Source: a bacterium (GTDB taxonomy: Bacteria > Krumholzibacteriota > Krumholzibacteria > LZORAL124-64-63). Taken from it: a DNA stretch of 5,559 nucleotides. The stretch lies in assembly GCA_016873405.1 (NCBI GenBank), contig VGXH01000155.1, positions 1 through 5,559 on the forward strand. Reading direction: 5' to 3'. Below, one piece after another: positions 1 to 5,559 of this stretch. The notes beneath the pieces are model-generated. The model was not told the origin of the DNA and did not search any database. It saw nothing but the letters and a program-made list of their open reading frames with translations. Position numbers and translations under genes: made by a program. The first letter of the stretch is position 1, and the number at the start of each line of letters is the position of its first letter.

Positions 1-1
1 C

Positions 2-1603
2 CCCACGATGTCGCCGGCGGCCGCCGAGGTGCTGAAGGGCTTGAAGGTCCCGGTGCAGGTGAAGCTCTACATCACGCCCGCGGACAAGATGCCCACGCAG
101 CTGCGCACCCTCGAGCGCGACCTGACCGAGCGCCTGCGCAACTTCGAGCAGGTCGCCAACGGCAGGCTCGAGTTCTCGGTCCACAACCCGCAGGACGACG
201 AGGAGTTGCAGAAGGCCTTGGGCGCCAAGGGCATCCGACCGTTCCAGGTGCAGTCCATCGAAAAGGACGAGATGGGCATCAAGCTGATCTGGAGCGCGAT
301 GACCATCGCCTACAAGGACAAGCCGGAGGAGGTCCTGCCGCAGGTGCTGCCGCAGAGCCTGGCCTCGCTCGAGCAGGATATCATCGGCCCGGTCTACCGA
401 CTGACGCGCGAGAAGGCGCCGCGGGTCGCGGTGTTCGGGCCGAAGAAGGAGATCGACCGGCAACTGGCGATGATGTACCTGCAGCAGGGCATGCAGCCGC
501 CGCCGCCGCAGGAGCAGTACTCGCGCCTGCGCGAGGTGCTGCAGCAGGAACGCTACGAAGTGGTGCCCGTCGAGCTGACGGCCGCCTCGCCGGTGCCCGC
601 CGACGCCGATCTGCTGGTCGTCATGGCCGCGGCCCCGCTGCAGGAGCGCCAGGCCTGGGAGGTCAACCGGGCGCTGACCGCGGGCATCCCCGTGGTGCTG
701 GCGGTGCAGTCGCACGAGTACGGCTACTCCCCCGCGCCCGGCGGCGGCTGGTCGGTCCACGGCCAGGACATCGCCACGGGGCTGGAACCGATGCTCGCCG
801 GCTTCGGCCTGACCGTCAGCGAGGACCATTTCATGGACACCGCGATGGAGGTCATCGAGCTGCCGCGCGAGGTGAACCTCGGCGGCCTGCGGGTCCAGAC
901 GCGCGAGCCCGTGCGGGCTCCGATCCAGATCCGCGTGACCGAATCGCAGATGAACGCGGCCTCGCCGGTGGTCAACCGCATCGCGGCGCTGTTCTACCTC
1001 TGGGGCACGCCCGTGGACGTGGACGCCGCGAAGGCGGCTGCAGCCGGCCTGGAATGCACGACGCTCATGAGCAGCAGCGCCGACTGCTGGCGGCTGCCCT
1101 GGAGCGAGGGCCCGGTGACCGGTGACATGATCAGCCCGTCCGGCCGCACGATGGCCGGCCCCCAGCCGCTGGCGGTGCTGGTCGAGGGCTCGTTCCCCGA
1201 CACCTGGGCCGGCCGGCCCGTGCCGGCGGGCCCGGACGGCGAGAGCGCCCCGCCGGCGCCGCTGACCCCGCGCCCCGGCCGTCTGCTGCTGGTCGGCTGC
1301 GCGAAGATGTTCGACGACACGGTCGTCGGCGCCATGCAGAACGGCCTCTTGCTGATGAACGGCGTCGACTACCTGGCCGGTTCGCAGGCGCTGCTGAGCA
1401 TCCGCGCCAAGTCGCTGACCAACCGCGTCATCAAGCCGGTCGATGCGCAGGCCAAGCTGTTCTGGCGGCTGTTCACGGTGCTGTTGGTGCCGGCCGGGAT
1501 CGCGGCCTACGGGATCTTCCGCGCGGGGCTGCGCCGCAAGGAAGCGGCGCGCTACCGCGAGAGCCTGCGCCGGCCCGCGGCCGACGCGCGCACGGGAGGT
1601 TGA
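2..1603 (+). CDS. GldG-like ABC-transporter accessory protein (5' truncated by window edge)
   Basis: This is an envelope protein of the GldG / ABC_transp_aux type, the non-permease partner of ABC-2 exporters first known from gliding motility. The reading frame is open to the left edge. The first ATG (8) falls inside the family's conserved N-terminal motif (MSPAAAEVLKGL, compare the usual S-P-A-T-K-x-V-L-x-x-L), so the real start, its N-terminal membrane helix and possibly a fused permease lie upstream. Residues below count from that ATG. Residues 12-135 are the N-terminal extracytoplasmic domain. Residues 139-360 are the ABC_transp_aux core, with a 'VAVFGPKKE' strand, a 'DLLVVMAAAP' strand followed by 'AGIPVVLAV', and 'SPVVNRI'. 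A Pro/Gly-rich linker spans about 402-423. A second strand 'LLLVGCAKMF' and the 'LLLMNGVDYLAGS' segment precede a C-terminal membrane helix (about 484-508) and a short basic cytoplasmic tail. The family call is firm, but the exported substrate and any link to motility are unknown. It is cotranscribed with the DUF4340 gene. Confidence 0.85.
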   Translation, partial: PTMSPAAAEVLKGLKVPVQVKLYITPADKMPTQLRTLERDLTERLRNFEQVANGRLEFSVHNPQDDEELQKALGAKGIRPFQVQSIEKDEMGIKLIWSAMTIAYKDKPEEVLPQVLPQSLASLEQDIIGPVYRLTREKAPRVAVFGPKKEIDRQLAMMYLQQGMQPPPPQEQYSRLREVLQQERYEVVPVELTAASPVPADADLLVVMAAAPLQERQAWEVNRALTAGIPVVLAVQSHEYGYSPAPGGGWSVHGQDIATGLEPMLAGFGLTVSEDHFMDTAMEVIELPREVNLGGLRVQTREPVRAPIQIRVTESQMNAASPVVNRIAALFYLWGTPVDVDAAKAAAAGLECTTLMSSSADCWRLPWSEGPVTGDMISPSGRTMAGPQPLAVLVEGSFPDTWAGRPVPAGPDGESAPPAPLTPRPGRLLLVGCAKMFDDTVVGAMQNGLLLMNGVDYLAGSQALLSIRAKSLTNRVIKPVDAQAKLFWRLFTVLLVPAGIAAYGIFRAGLRRKEAARYRESLRRPAADARTGG

Positions 1604-1606
1604 CCC

Positions 1607-2638
1607 ATGATCACGAGGCGCAACCTGGCGATCCTGGCGGCGGCCGTGGTCGTCCTGGTCGGCATCAGCGTCGGCCAGAAACTGGGGCACCGGCGCGCCA
1701 CGTCGCGCGCGGCGTCGTCGGTCCTGATCGCAGGGGCCTACACGGCGGACGCGGTCGGCCGCCTGGAACTGGGCCGGGGACAGCAGGCGCGCGCGGTCGT
1801 GCTCGCCGCCGGTCCCGACGGCTGGCGGGTCGAGACGGCCTGGGGAGCGCGCGCCAGCCGTGAGCGGATCGATGCGCTGCTGTCGACGCTGAGCGACCTG
1901 TCCGGGGAGTACCGTTCCGGCAGCCGCGACGTGCTCGCCGACTACGGCCTGGACGACGCGGCCGCGGTGACGATCCGCGCCTTCGGGCGGGACGGGCAGC
2001 CGCTGTTCGGGCTGGACGTGGGCGGGCGTCCCTCGGGCGGGGCCGGAAGCTTCGTCCGCAGGCCCGGCAGCGACGAGGCGTACCTGACGAGCGCCGGTGT
2101 CCTGGCCCAGCTGGGCATCTACGGTGAACCGGCGGTTCCAGCGGCCCGGCACTTCCTGGATTTGCAGGCGGTGAAGGAGGACCGGGTCGCCGTCGACGCG
2201 TTCCGCCTGCGCGACGCGGCCGGTGCCCGCGAGTACCGCAAGGTGTTCTCGCCGGCCGCCGGCCCCGATTCGGCGGCGGCGGCGGCCGTCCGCCAGACCT
2301 GGGAGTGGCAGGCGGCCCCGGGCACGCGCGGGCCGGCGCCGGCCAAGTCGAAAGCCGACGCCGTCCTGGGCAGCCTGGTGGGTTTGCGCGCGTCGGATCT
2401 GGACGACCCGGCCGCGCCCGCGTCCGCCTACGGGCTGGACGCCCCGACGCGCGAAGCGACCCTGCTGATGGCCGACGGCCGCGAGGTGGTGCTCGAGTTC
2501 GGCGCCGACCGGCCGGCCGGGGGCGACAAGCCCGGCGGCACCTGGCTGCGCGTGCGGGGCGACCCGGCGGTCTGGGTGGCGACCGAGTACGCGGTGCGCA
2601 GCATCTTCAAGACGGCCGAGGAACTGAAACCGGACTAG
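1607..2638 (+). CDS. DUF4340 domain-containing membrane-anchored protein
   Basis: This 343-residue protein has a short basic N-terminus (MITRRN), one hydrophobic helix (about 7-23) and a long soluble part expected outside the inner membrane. The body fits DUF4340: 'GWRVE' (72-76), a helix ending 'LLSTLSDLSG' (91-100), then 'LADYGLDD' (110-117) followed by beta-rich sequence. The same arrangement recurs in the C-terminal half: 'VLGSLVGLRASDLDD' (253-267), 'YGLDAP' (275-280) and 'LLMADGREVVLEFG' (286-299). This suggests two tandem copies of one fold. The ATG start is supported by GGGAGG (1594-1599) seven bases upstream. Only three bases separate it from the stop of the GldG-like gene, so the two are translationally close and in one operon. 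DUF4340 proteins commonly sit beside GldG-like and ABC-2 permease genes. Their biochemical role is not established, so I assign only 'component of a GldG-type ABC system'. The cassette appears to end here, before the hairpin at 2674-2699. Confidence 0.85.
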   Translation: MITRRNLAILAAAVVVLVGISVGQKLGHRRATSRAASSVLIAGAYTADAVGRLELGRGQQARAVVLAAGPDGWRVETAWGARASRERIDALLSTLSDLSGEYRSGSRDVLADYGLDDAAAVTIRAFGRDGQPLFGLDVGGRPSGGAGSFVRRPGSDEAYLTSAGVLAQLGIYGEPAVPAARHFLDLQAVKEDRVAVDAFRLRDAAGAREYRKVFSPAAGPDSAAAAAVRQTWEWQAAPGTRGPAPAKSKADAVLGSLVGLRASDLDDPAAPASAYGLDAPTREATLLMADGREVVLEFGADRPAGGDKPGGTWLRVRGDPAVWVATEYAVRSIFKTAEELKPD

Positions 2639-2673
2639 ACCGGGCCGGCAGCCGGCGCCCGGAACGCGACCGT

Positions 2674-2699
2674 GGAGGGACCGCCGGCGCGGTCCCTCC
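2674..2699 (+). terminator. Hairpin, probable terminator of the GldG/DUF4340 operon
   Basis: GGAGGGACCG (2674-2683) and CGGTCCCTCC (2690-2699) are perfect reverse complements around a six-base loop (CCGGCG), 35 bases after the DUF4340 stop. A 10-bp GC-rich stem between two unrelated operons on the same strand is best explained as a transcription terminator. No T-run follows directly (the next bases are CGCTTCC). The only T-run, 2732-2736, lies more than 30 bases further on. It is therefore not a textbook intrinsic terminator, and it could instead be an mRNA 3'-end stabiliser. Confidence 0.65.
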
Positions 2700-2727
2700 C
2701 GCTTCCGCCGGCGGGCGCAGCCGGGCG

Positions 2728-2756
2728 TTGGTTTTTCCGCCTGCCCGCCCTATCAT
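2728..2756 (+). promoter_or_regulatory. Candidate sigma70-type promoter for ssnA-ygeY
   Basis: TTGGTT (2728-2733) and TATCAT (2751-2756) are 17 bases apart. The -10 box matches TATAAT at five of six positions, while the -35 box keeps only the TTG core. The site lies downstream of the hairpin at 2674-2699 and about 60 bases before the chosen GTG start of ssnA. It is one of very few AT-containing patches in this GC-rich stretch. Position and spacing favour it, but the weak -35 leaves it a candidate. Confidence 0.45.
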
Positions 2757-2803
2757 TGCCCATGCGTTCACGCGCGGAGTCGCCGCGCGACCGTGTCCGG
2801 GCC

Positions 2804-2809
2804 AGGAGG
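2804..2809 (+). promoter_or_regulatory. Ribosome binding site deciding the ssnA start
   Basis: AGGAGG is a full-consensus Shine-Dalgarno site, seven bases before the GTG at 2817. It lies inside the longer frame that opens with GTG at 2793. It therefore argues for initiation at 2817 and against the upstream GTG, which has no comparable site before it. Confidence 0.8.
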
Positions 2810-2816
2810 GGTTGAC

Positions 2817-4154
2817 GTGGGCGGTCTGCTGCTCAAGAACGGAACCGTACTGGACTACTACCCGGCCGACCTGGCCGGCGCGCCGCGGCCGCTCGTCGAG
2901 CGCACGGACCTTCGCTTCGAAGGCGAGCGTGTGGCGGGCCGGGGCCCGCACCTGCAACCGGCGCCCGGCGACGAGGTGGTCGATCTGCAGGGCCGCACCG
3001 TGATGCCCGGCAACGTGAACGCCCACGCCCACCTCTACGCCTCGCTGGCGGCGGGAATGCCCGCGCCGCGGACGCCGTTGACGACCTTCACCGACATCCT
3101 GACCGAGATCTGGTGGCCGCTGGACCGCGCCCTCGACGCGGAGGCGATCTACCTGAGCGCGGTGGCCGGCGCCTGGGGCGCGGTGCGCTGCGGCACGACG
3201 CTGGTCTTCGACCACCACGCCAGTCTGGCGAGCGTCGGCGGCTCGCTCGATCGCATCGAACAGGGCCTGGCCGAGGTCGGCCTGCGCGGCTGCCTCTGCT
3301 ACGAGGTCACCGACCGCGGCGGCAAGGGCCAGCGCGACATCACGCTCGAGGAGAACGAGCGCTACCTGCAGAAGCTGCGCGACCGGCCGACCGGCGACGT
3401 GCCGCGGTTCCGCGGGCTGGTCGGCGCCCACGCTTCGTTCACGCTCGAGGATCGCACGCTGCAACTGCTGGAGGGCATCTGCAGCCGGCAGGGCGCCGGC
3501 CTGCACATCCATCTGGCCGAGGGCACGACCGACCGCGAGGTCAGCCGCGACCGCGGCTGGCGCGACCCCCTGCAGCGCCTGGTCGACAACGGGCTGGTGC
3601 GGCCGGGCAGCGTCTTCGCGCACGGCGTCGACCTGTCGCCGCTGGACATGCAGACGCTCGAGGACGCGGGCGTCTGGCTGGTCCACTGCGGCCGCTCGAA
3701 CATGAACAACGGCGTCGGCCGGGCGCCGGTGGACCGTTTTCCCGCGCGCAGCGCGGTCGGCACCGACGGGCTCGACGACAACATGTGGGGCGAGCTGCGC
3801 ACGACGTTCTTCCGCGGCAACGAGGGCGGTCGGGGCCCCCTGGGCCACGCCGGCGCGGCGCGTCTGTGGCTGGGTAACTACCGCCTGGCGCGCGAGACCT
3901 TCGACGAGCCGTTCGGCAGCCTCGAACCGGGCGCGCCGGCCGACTTCATCATCCTGAACAACTTCCAGAAGACGCCGCTGACGACCGATTCCTGGCTGAG
4001 CCACCTGCTGTTCGACTTCCATCCCTGGGACATCGACGCCGTCTACGTGGGCGGCGCGCTTGCGTACGCGACGGGCATGAAGCCTCCGGTCGAAGCGCAG
4101 CGCCTGCAAGAGACAGCGGCCCGGCTCTGGCGGGCCATGGGCTGGCAATCCTGA
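2817..4154 (+). CDS. ssnA: SsnA-type putative aminohydrolase (amidohydrolase superfamily)
   Basis: This 445-residue metal-dependent hydrolase of the ATZ/TRZ-like amidohydrolase superfamily is closest to SsnA in motif order and length (E. coli SsnA is about 440 residues). The expected motifs are present in order. The metal-binding pair is H70-A-H72 after 'VMPGNVN'. 'WWPLDRALD' occurs near residue 100 and 'VFDHHAS' near 130. 'HIHLAEG' carries H230/H232 and E235, 'FAHGVDLS' carries H269, 'RSNMNN' starts at 293, and 'VGTDG' carries the catalytic-metal aspartate D317. The C-terminal small beta domain ('LEPGAPADFIILN') is intact. The GTG start at 2817 follows an ideal AGGAGG and gives the usual family N-terminus 'GLLLKNGTVL'. 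In other bacteria ssnA is tied to selenium-dependent molybdenum hydroxylase clusters and purine catabolism. The enzyme's exact substrate is not known to me; deamination or hydrolysis of an N-heterocycle-derived compound is inference. It is followed 13 bases later by ygeY, so this is an operon. A less specific alternative is a guanine-deaminase-like or chlorohydrolase-like paralogue. Confidence 0.85.
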   Translation: MGGLLLKNGTVLDYYPADLAGAPRPLVERTDLRFEGERVAGRGPHLQPAPGDEVVDLQGRTVMPGNVNAHAHLYASLAAGMPAPRTPLTTFTDILTEIWWPLDRALDAEAIYLSAVAGAWGAVRCGTTLVFDHHASLASVGGSLDRIEQGLAEVGLRGCLCYEVTDRGGKGQRDITLEENERYLQKLRDRPTGDVPRFRGLVGAHASFTLEDRTLQLLEGICSRQGAGLHIHLAEGTTDREVSRDRGWRDPLQRLVDNGLVRPGSVFAHGVDLSPLDMQTLEDAGVWLVHCGRSNMNNGVGRAPVDRFPARSAVGTDGLDDNMWGELRTTFFRGNEGGRGPLGHAGAARLWLGNYRLARETFDEPFGSLEPGAPADFIILNNFQKTPLTTDSWLSHLLFDFHPWDIDAVYVGGALAYATGMKPPVEAQRLQETAARLWRAMGWQS

Positions 4155-4157
4155 GTC

Positions 4158-4162
4158 GAGGG
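4158..4162 (+). promoter_or_regulatory. Ribosome binding site for ygeY
   Basis: GAGGG lies four bases after the ssnA stop and five bases before the GTG at 4168. It overlaps the alternative in-frame GTG at 4162, which would be too close to be served by it, so 4168 is the preferred start. The difference is only two residues. Confidence 0.55.
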
Positions 4163-4167
4163 TGCTT

Positions 4168-5382
4168 GTGAACAACGGACGCGAATCAACGGGCGCGCGC
4201 ATCGCCGCGCGCGCGCGCGAACTCGAGGCCCCGATGATCGCCTTCCTGCGCGACATCGTCGCCGCGCGCGGGCTGTCGGGCCGGGAAGAGGCCTGCGTCA
4301 GGCGCGTGGCGCGCGAGATGGAAGCCGTCGGCTTCGACGAGGTGCAGATCGATCCCCTCGGCAACGTGCTGGGCCGGGTCGGCAGCGGCCCGCGCGTGTT
4401 CGCCTTCGACGCGCACCTGGACACCGTCGACGTCGGCGACCCCGCGCAGTGGGACTGCGACCCGTTCACCGGCAAGGTCGAGGACGGCAAGGTCTACGGC
4501 CGCGGCGCCGTCGACCAGAAGGCCGGCATGGCCGGCATGGTCTACGCCGGGAAGATCATGAAGGAGCTGGGCCTGCTCGAGGGCTGCCAGGTCTGGATGA
4601 CCGGCACGGTGATGGAAGAGGACTGCGACGGCCTCTGCTGGCACTACATCCTGAACGAGAGGCGCCTGCGGCCCGAACTGGTGGTCTCGACCGAACCGAC
4701 CAACCTGCGCATCAACCGCGGGCAGCGCGGACGCATGGAGATCCGCGTGCGGGTCAAGGGGCGCAGCTGCCACGGCAGCATGCCGCACCTGGGCGACAAC
4801 GCGATCTACAAGATCGCTCCTGCCATCACCGCCATCGAGAAGCTGAACGAACGGCTCAAGGACGACCCGTTCCTGGGCAAGGGCACCTGCACGATCAGCT
4901 GGATCGGCTGCACGACGCCCAGCCTGTGCGCCGTGCCGGCCGAGGCCGAGTTCCACATCGACCGGCGCCTGACCGTGGGCGAGACGCGCGAGTCGGCCCT
5001 GGGCGAGGTCGAGGACGCCCTGCGCGCGGCCGGCGTCGAGGCCGAGGTGTTCACCCTCACCTATCGCGAGAAGGCCTGGACGGGACTCGAGTATCCGATG
5101 GACAAGTACTACCCGACCTGGGTCCTGGACGAATCGCACCCGGCCCTGCGGGCGGCGCAGCGCGCGTTCGCCGCCACGGCCGGGCGGCCGGCCGTGGTCT
5201 CGCGCTGGAACTTCAGCACCAACGGCGTGGCGATCATGGGCCTGCACGGGGTTTCGTGCCTGGGCTTCGGCCCCGGCCGCGAGGAAGTGGCCCATACGGC
5301 CAACGAGCACGTGCCGATCGCGGACGTCGTGACCGCCTGCGCCTTCTACGCGGCGCTGCCGCGCGAACTGCTGGCCGATTGA
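4168..5382 (+). CDS. ygeY: YgeY-type selenium-metabolism-linked hydrolase (M20 metallopeptidase family)
   Basis: This 404-residue soluble M20-family dinuclear zinc hydrolase shows the diagnostic YgeY sequence pattern. The M20 ligands are all visible: H83 with D85 in 'DAHLDTVDVGD', D116 in 'GRGAVDQK', catalytic E150 and metal-binding E151 in 'GTVMEEDCDGLCW', E176 in 'STEPTNLRI', and H376 in 'AHTANEH'. H202 in 'SCHGSMPHLGDNAIYK' sits in the dimerisation (lid) domain, about 182-295. 'RGQRGRMEI', 'DDPFLGKGT' and 'IDRRLTVGET' are the stretches that separate YgeY from ArgE, DapE and CPG2 relatives. In E. coli, ygeY lies in the ygeW-ygeX-ygeY-ssnA region linked to selenium-dependent molybdenum hydroxylases and anaerobic purine use. 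Amide or carbamoyl hydrolysis of a purine-derived intermediate is plausible but inferred. No in-frame TGA occurs before the end, so it is not a selenoprotein. It is cotranscribed with ssnA. Confidence 0.88.
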   Translation: MNNGRESTGARIAARARELEAPMIAFLRDIVAARGLSGREEACVRRVAREMEAVGFDEVQIDPLGNVLGRVGSGPRVFAFDAHLDTVDVGDPAQWDCDPFTGKVEDGKVYGRGAVDQKAGMAGMVYAGKIMKELGLLEGCQVWMTGTVMEEDCDGLCWHYILNERRLRPELVVSTEPTNLRINRGQRGRMEIRVRVKGRSCHGSMPHLGDNAIYKIAPAITAIEKLNERLKDDPFLGKGTCTISWIGCTTPSLCAVPAEAEFHIDRRLTVGETRESALGEVEDALRAAGVEAEVFTLTYREKAWTGLEYPMDKYYPTWVLDESHPALRAAQRAFAATAGRPAVVSRWNFSTNGVAIMGLHGVSCLGFGPGREEVAHTANEHVPIADVVTACAFYAALPRELLAD

Positions 5383-5438
5383 ACCGGTCGGGGCGGCTCG
5401 GAGCCCGGCTTCGCGCGCGGCGTTCACGCGCTTGGCGT

Positions 5439-5468
5439 TTGACAACAACTGTGTTGATTTGATATAAT
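5439..5468 (+). promoter_or_regulatory. Strong consensus sigma70-type promoter
   Basis: A perfect TTGACA (5439-5444) and a perfect TATAAT (5463-5468) are separated by 18 bases. Together they form a sharp AT-rich island in otherwise very GC-rich DNA. Initiation near 5475 would give a leader of about 65 bases to the ATG at 5540. A start this close to consensus implies high basal strength, which usually goes with a repressor; the overlapping inverted repeat at 5443-5456 is the obvious candidate operator. Confidence 0.85.
5443..5456. promoter_or_regulatory. Inverted repeat overlapping the -35 box, candidate operator
   Basis: CAACA (5443-5447) and TGTTG (5452-5456) are reverse complements separated by ACTG. 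The element begins within the -35 hexamer and occupies most of the promoter spacer, where a bound dimer would block RNA polymerase. With five-base arms a chance occurrence cannot be excluded. I do not recognise it as the site of a particular regulator. Confidence 0.35.
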
Positions 5469-5478
5469 CTCAGGGTCG

Positions 5479-5530
5479 CGCGGTCCGGCTGCCCCGGAAG
5501 CGTCGGCCCATCGCCCACCCGGGACCTGCG
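5479..5530 (+). other. Possible leader-RNA stem ending beside the ribosome binding site
   Basis: CGCGGTCC (5479-5486) can pair with GGACC-T-GCG (5522-5530) with one bulged T, closing a loop of about 35 bases in the 5' leader of the gene at 5540. The stem ends directly before AGGAG (5531-5535), so it could affect ribosome access. GC-rich leaders often give such pairings by chance. Confidence 0.25.
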
Positions 5531-5535
5531 AGGAG
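5531..5535 (+). promoter_or_regulatory. Ribosome binding site of the gene starting at 5540
   Basis: AGGAG lies four bases before ATG 5540. Together with the consensus promoter upstream it supports a real gene start, although only seven codons are visible. The spacing is slightly short but common. Confidence 0.55.
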
Positions 5536-5539
5536 ACCC

Positions 5540-5559
5540 ATGTTCTCGTTGTTAGTCTC
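5540..5559 (+). CDS. Start of an unidentified gene, cut by the window edge
   Basis: An ATG preceded by AGGAG and by the consensus promoter at 5439-5468 opens a frame reading MFSLLV before the window ends. The visible codons include TTG and TTA, which are unusual for this GC-rich sequence. Too little is present to name the product. The strong promoter hints at a highly expressed or tightly regulated protein, such as a stress protein, but that is a guess. Confidence 0.5.

Noticed and set aside
2793..2816. Upstream GTG at 2793 as the ssnA start
   Set aside because: The consensus AGGAGG (2804-2809) lies inside this extension and is ideally placed for GTG 2817. The extra eight residues match nothing expected of the family.
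4152..4154. TGA at the ssnA end (and at 5380-5382 for ygeY) as possible selenocysteine codons, given the selenium link of both families
   Set aside because: SsnA and YgeY are selenium-linked by genome context but are not selenoproteins. Both proteins have full family length at these stops, and ygeY begins directly after the first TGA.
2607..4490. Long minus-strand open frame (627 codons) opposite ssnA and the start of ygeY
   Set aside because: It mirrors codon positions of real genes in GC-rich DNA, is rich in Arg, Ala, Pro and Gln without recognisable motifs, and crosses the hairpin and promoter region. The + strand proteins have complete family motifs.
5383..5438. Terminator after ygeY
   Set aside because: Only short GC-rich pairings (such as GCGCG with CGCGC) are present, with no strong stem and no T-run, so I do not call one.
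4186..5448. Long minus-strand open frame (420 codons) opposite ygeY
   Set aside because: It is antisense to a gene with a full set of M20 ligands. Its composition is typical of a GC-rich shadow frame and no protein family is recognisable.
4449..5462. Plus-strand frame overlapping ygeY in another phase (337 codons)
   Set aside because: Arg/Gly/Ala/Pro-rich shadow of ygeY with no domain, and it runs through the promoter region at 5439-5462.

Overview
This is a high-GC bacterial window (roughly 70% G+C by eye) with nearly every base accounted for on the + strand. The organism cannot be named from this sequence. The G+C content, Shine-Dalgarno-led genes, GTG starts and a GldG/DUF4340 transporter cassette beside selenium-metabolism-type hydrolases would fit a deep-branching environmental lineage (for example Myxococcota, Gemmatimonadota or an FCB-group candidate phylum). 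That placement is inference only.

Layout. (1) Positions 2-1603 hold the 3' part of a GldG-like ABC-transporter accessory protein whose true start lies left of the window. (2) Positions 1607-2638 hold a DUF4340 protein, three bases after the stop of gene 1 and clearly in the same operon. (3) Positions 2639-2816 are an intergenic region with a perfect 10-bp hairpin (2674-2699) that probably ends the first operon, then a plausible sigma70-type promoter (2728-2756) for the next. (4) Positions 2817-4154 hold an SsnA-type amidohydrolase. (5) Positions 4168-5382 hold a YgeY-type M20 metallohydrolase, 13 bases downstream and cotranscribed. (6) Positions 5383-5559 are an intergenic region with a very strong consensus promoter (TTGACA, 18 bp, TATAAT) that contains an inverted repeat, followed by the first codons of another gene starting at 5540 and cut by the window edge.

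How the genes work together. The first pair are envelope proteins, each with a single membrane anchor and a large periplasmic part. They normally accompany an ABC ATPase and an ABC-2 permease, which would be expected upstream. The second pair, SsnA and YgeY, are hydrolase families that in Escherichia coli lie in the ygeW-ygfK-ssnA-xdhD region. That region is linked to selenium-dependent molybdenum hydroxylases and to anaerobic purine breakdown. Here the pair appears as a compact two-gene operon between an unrelated transporter operon and a new transcription unit, with no other gene of that cluster visible.

I found no CRISPR array, tRNA, rRNA, insertion sequence or selenocysteine signal. Nothing in the window amounts to a clearly new system. 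The most interesting feature is the apparently stand-alone ssnA-ygeY operon, followed by the unusual promoter at the right end.
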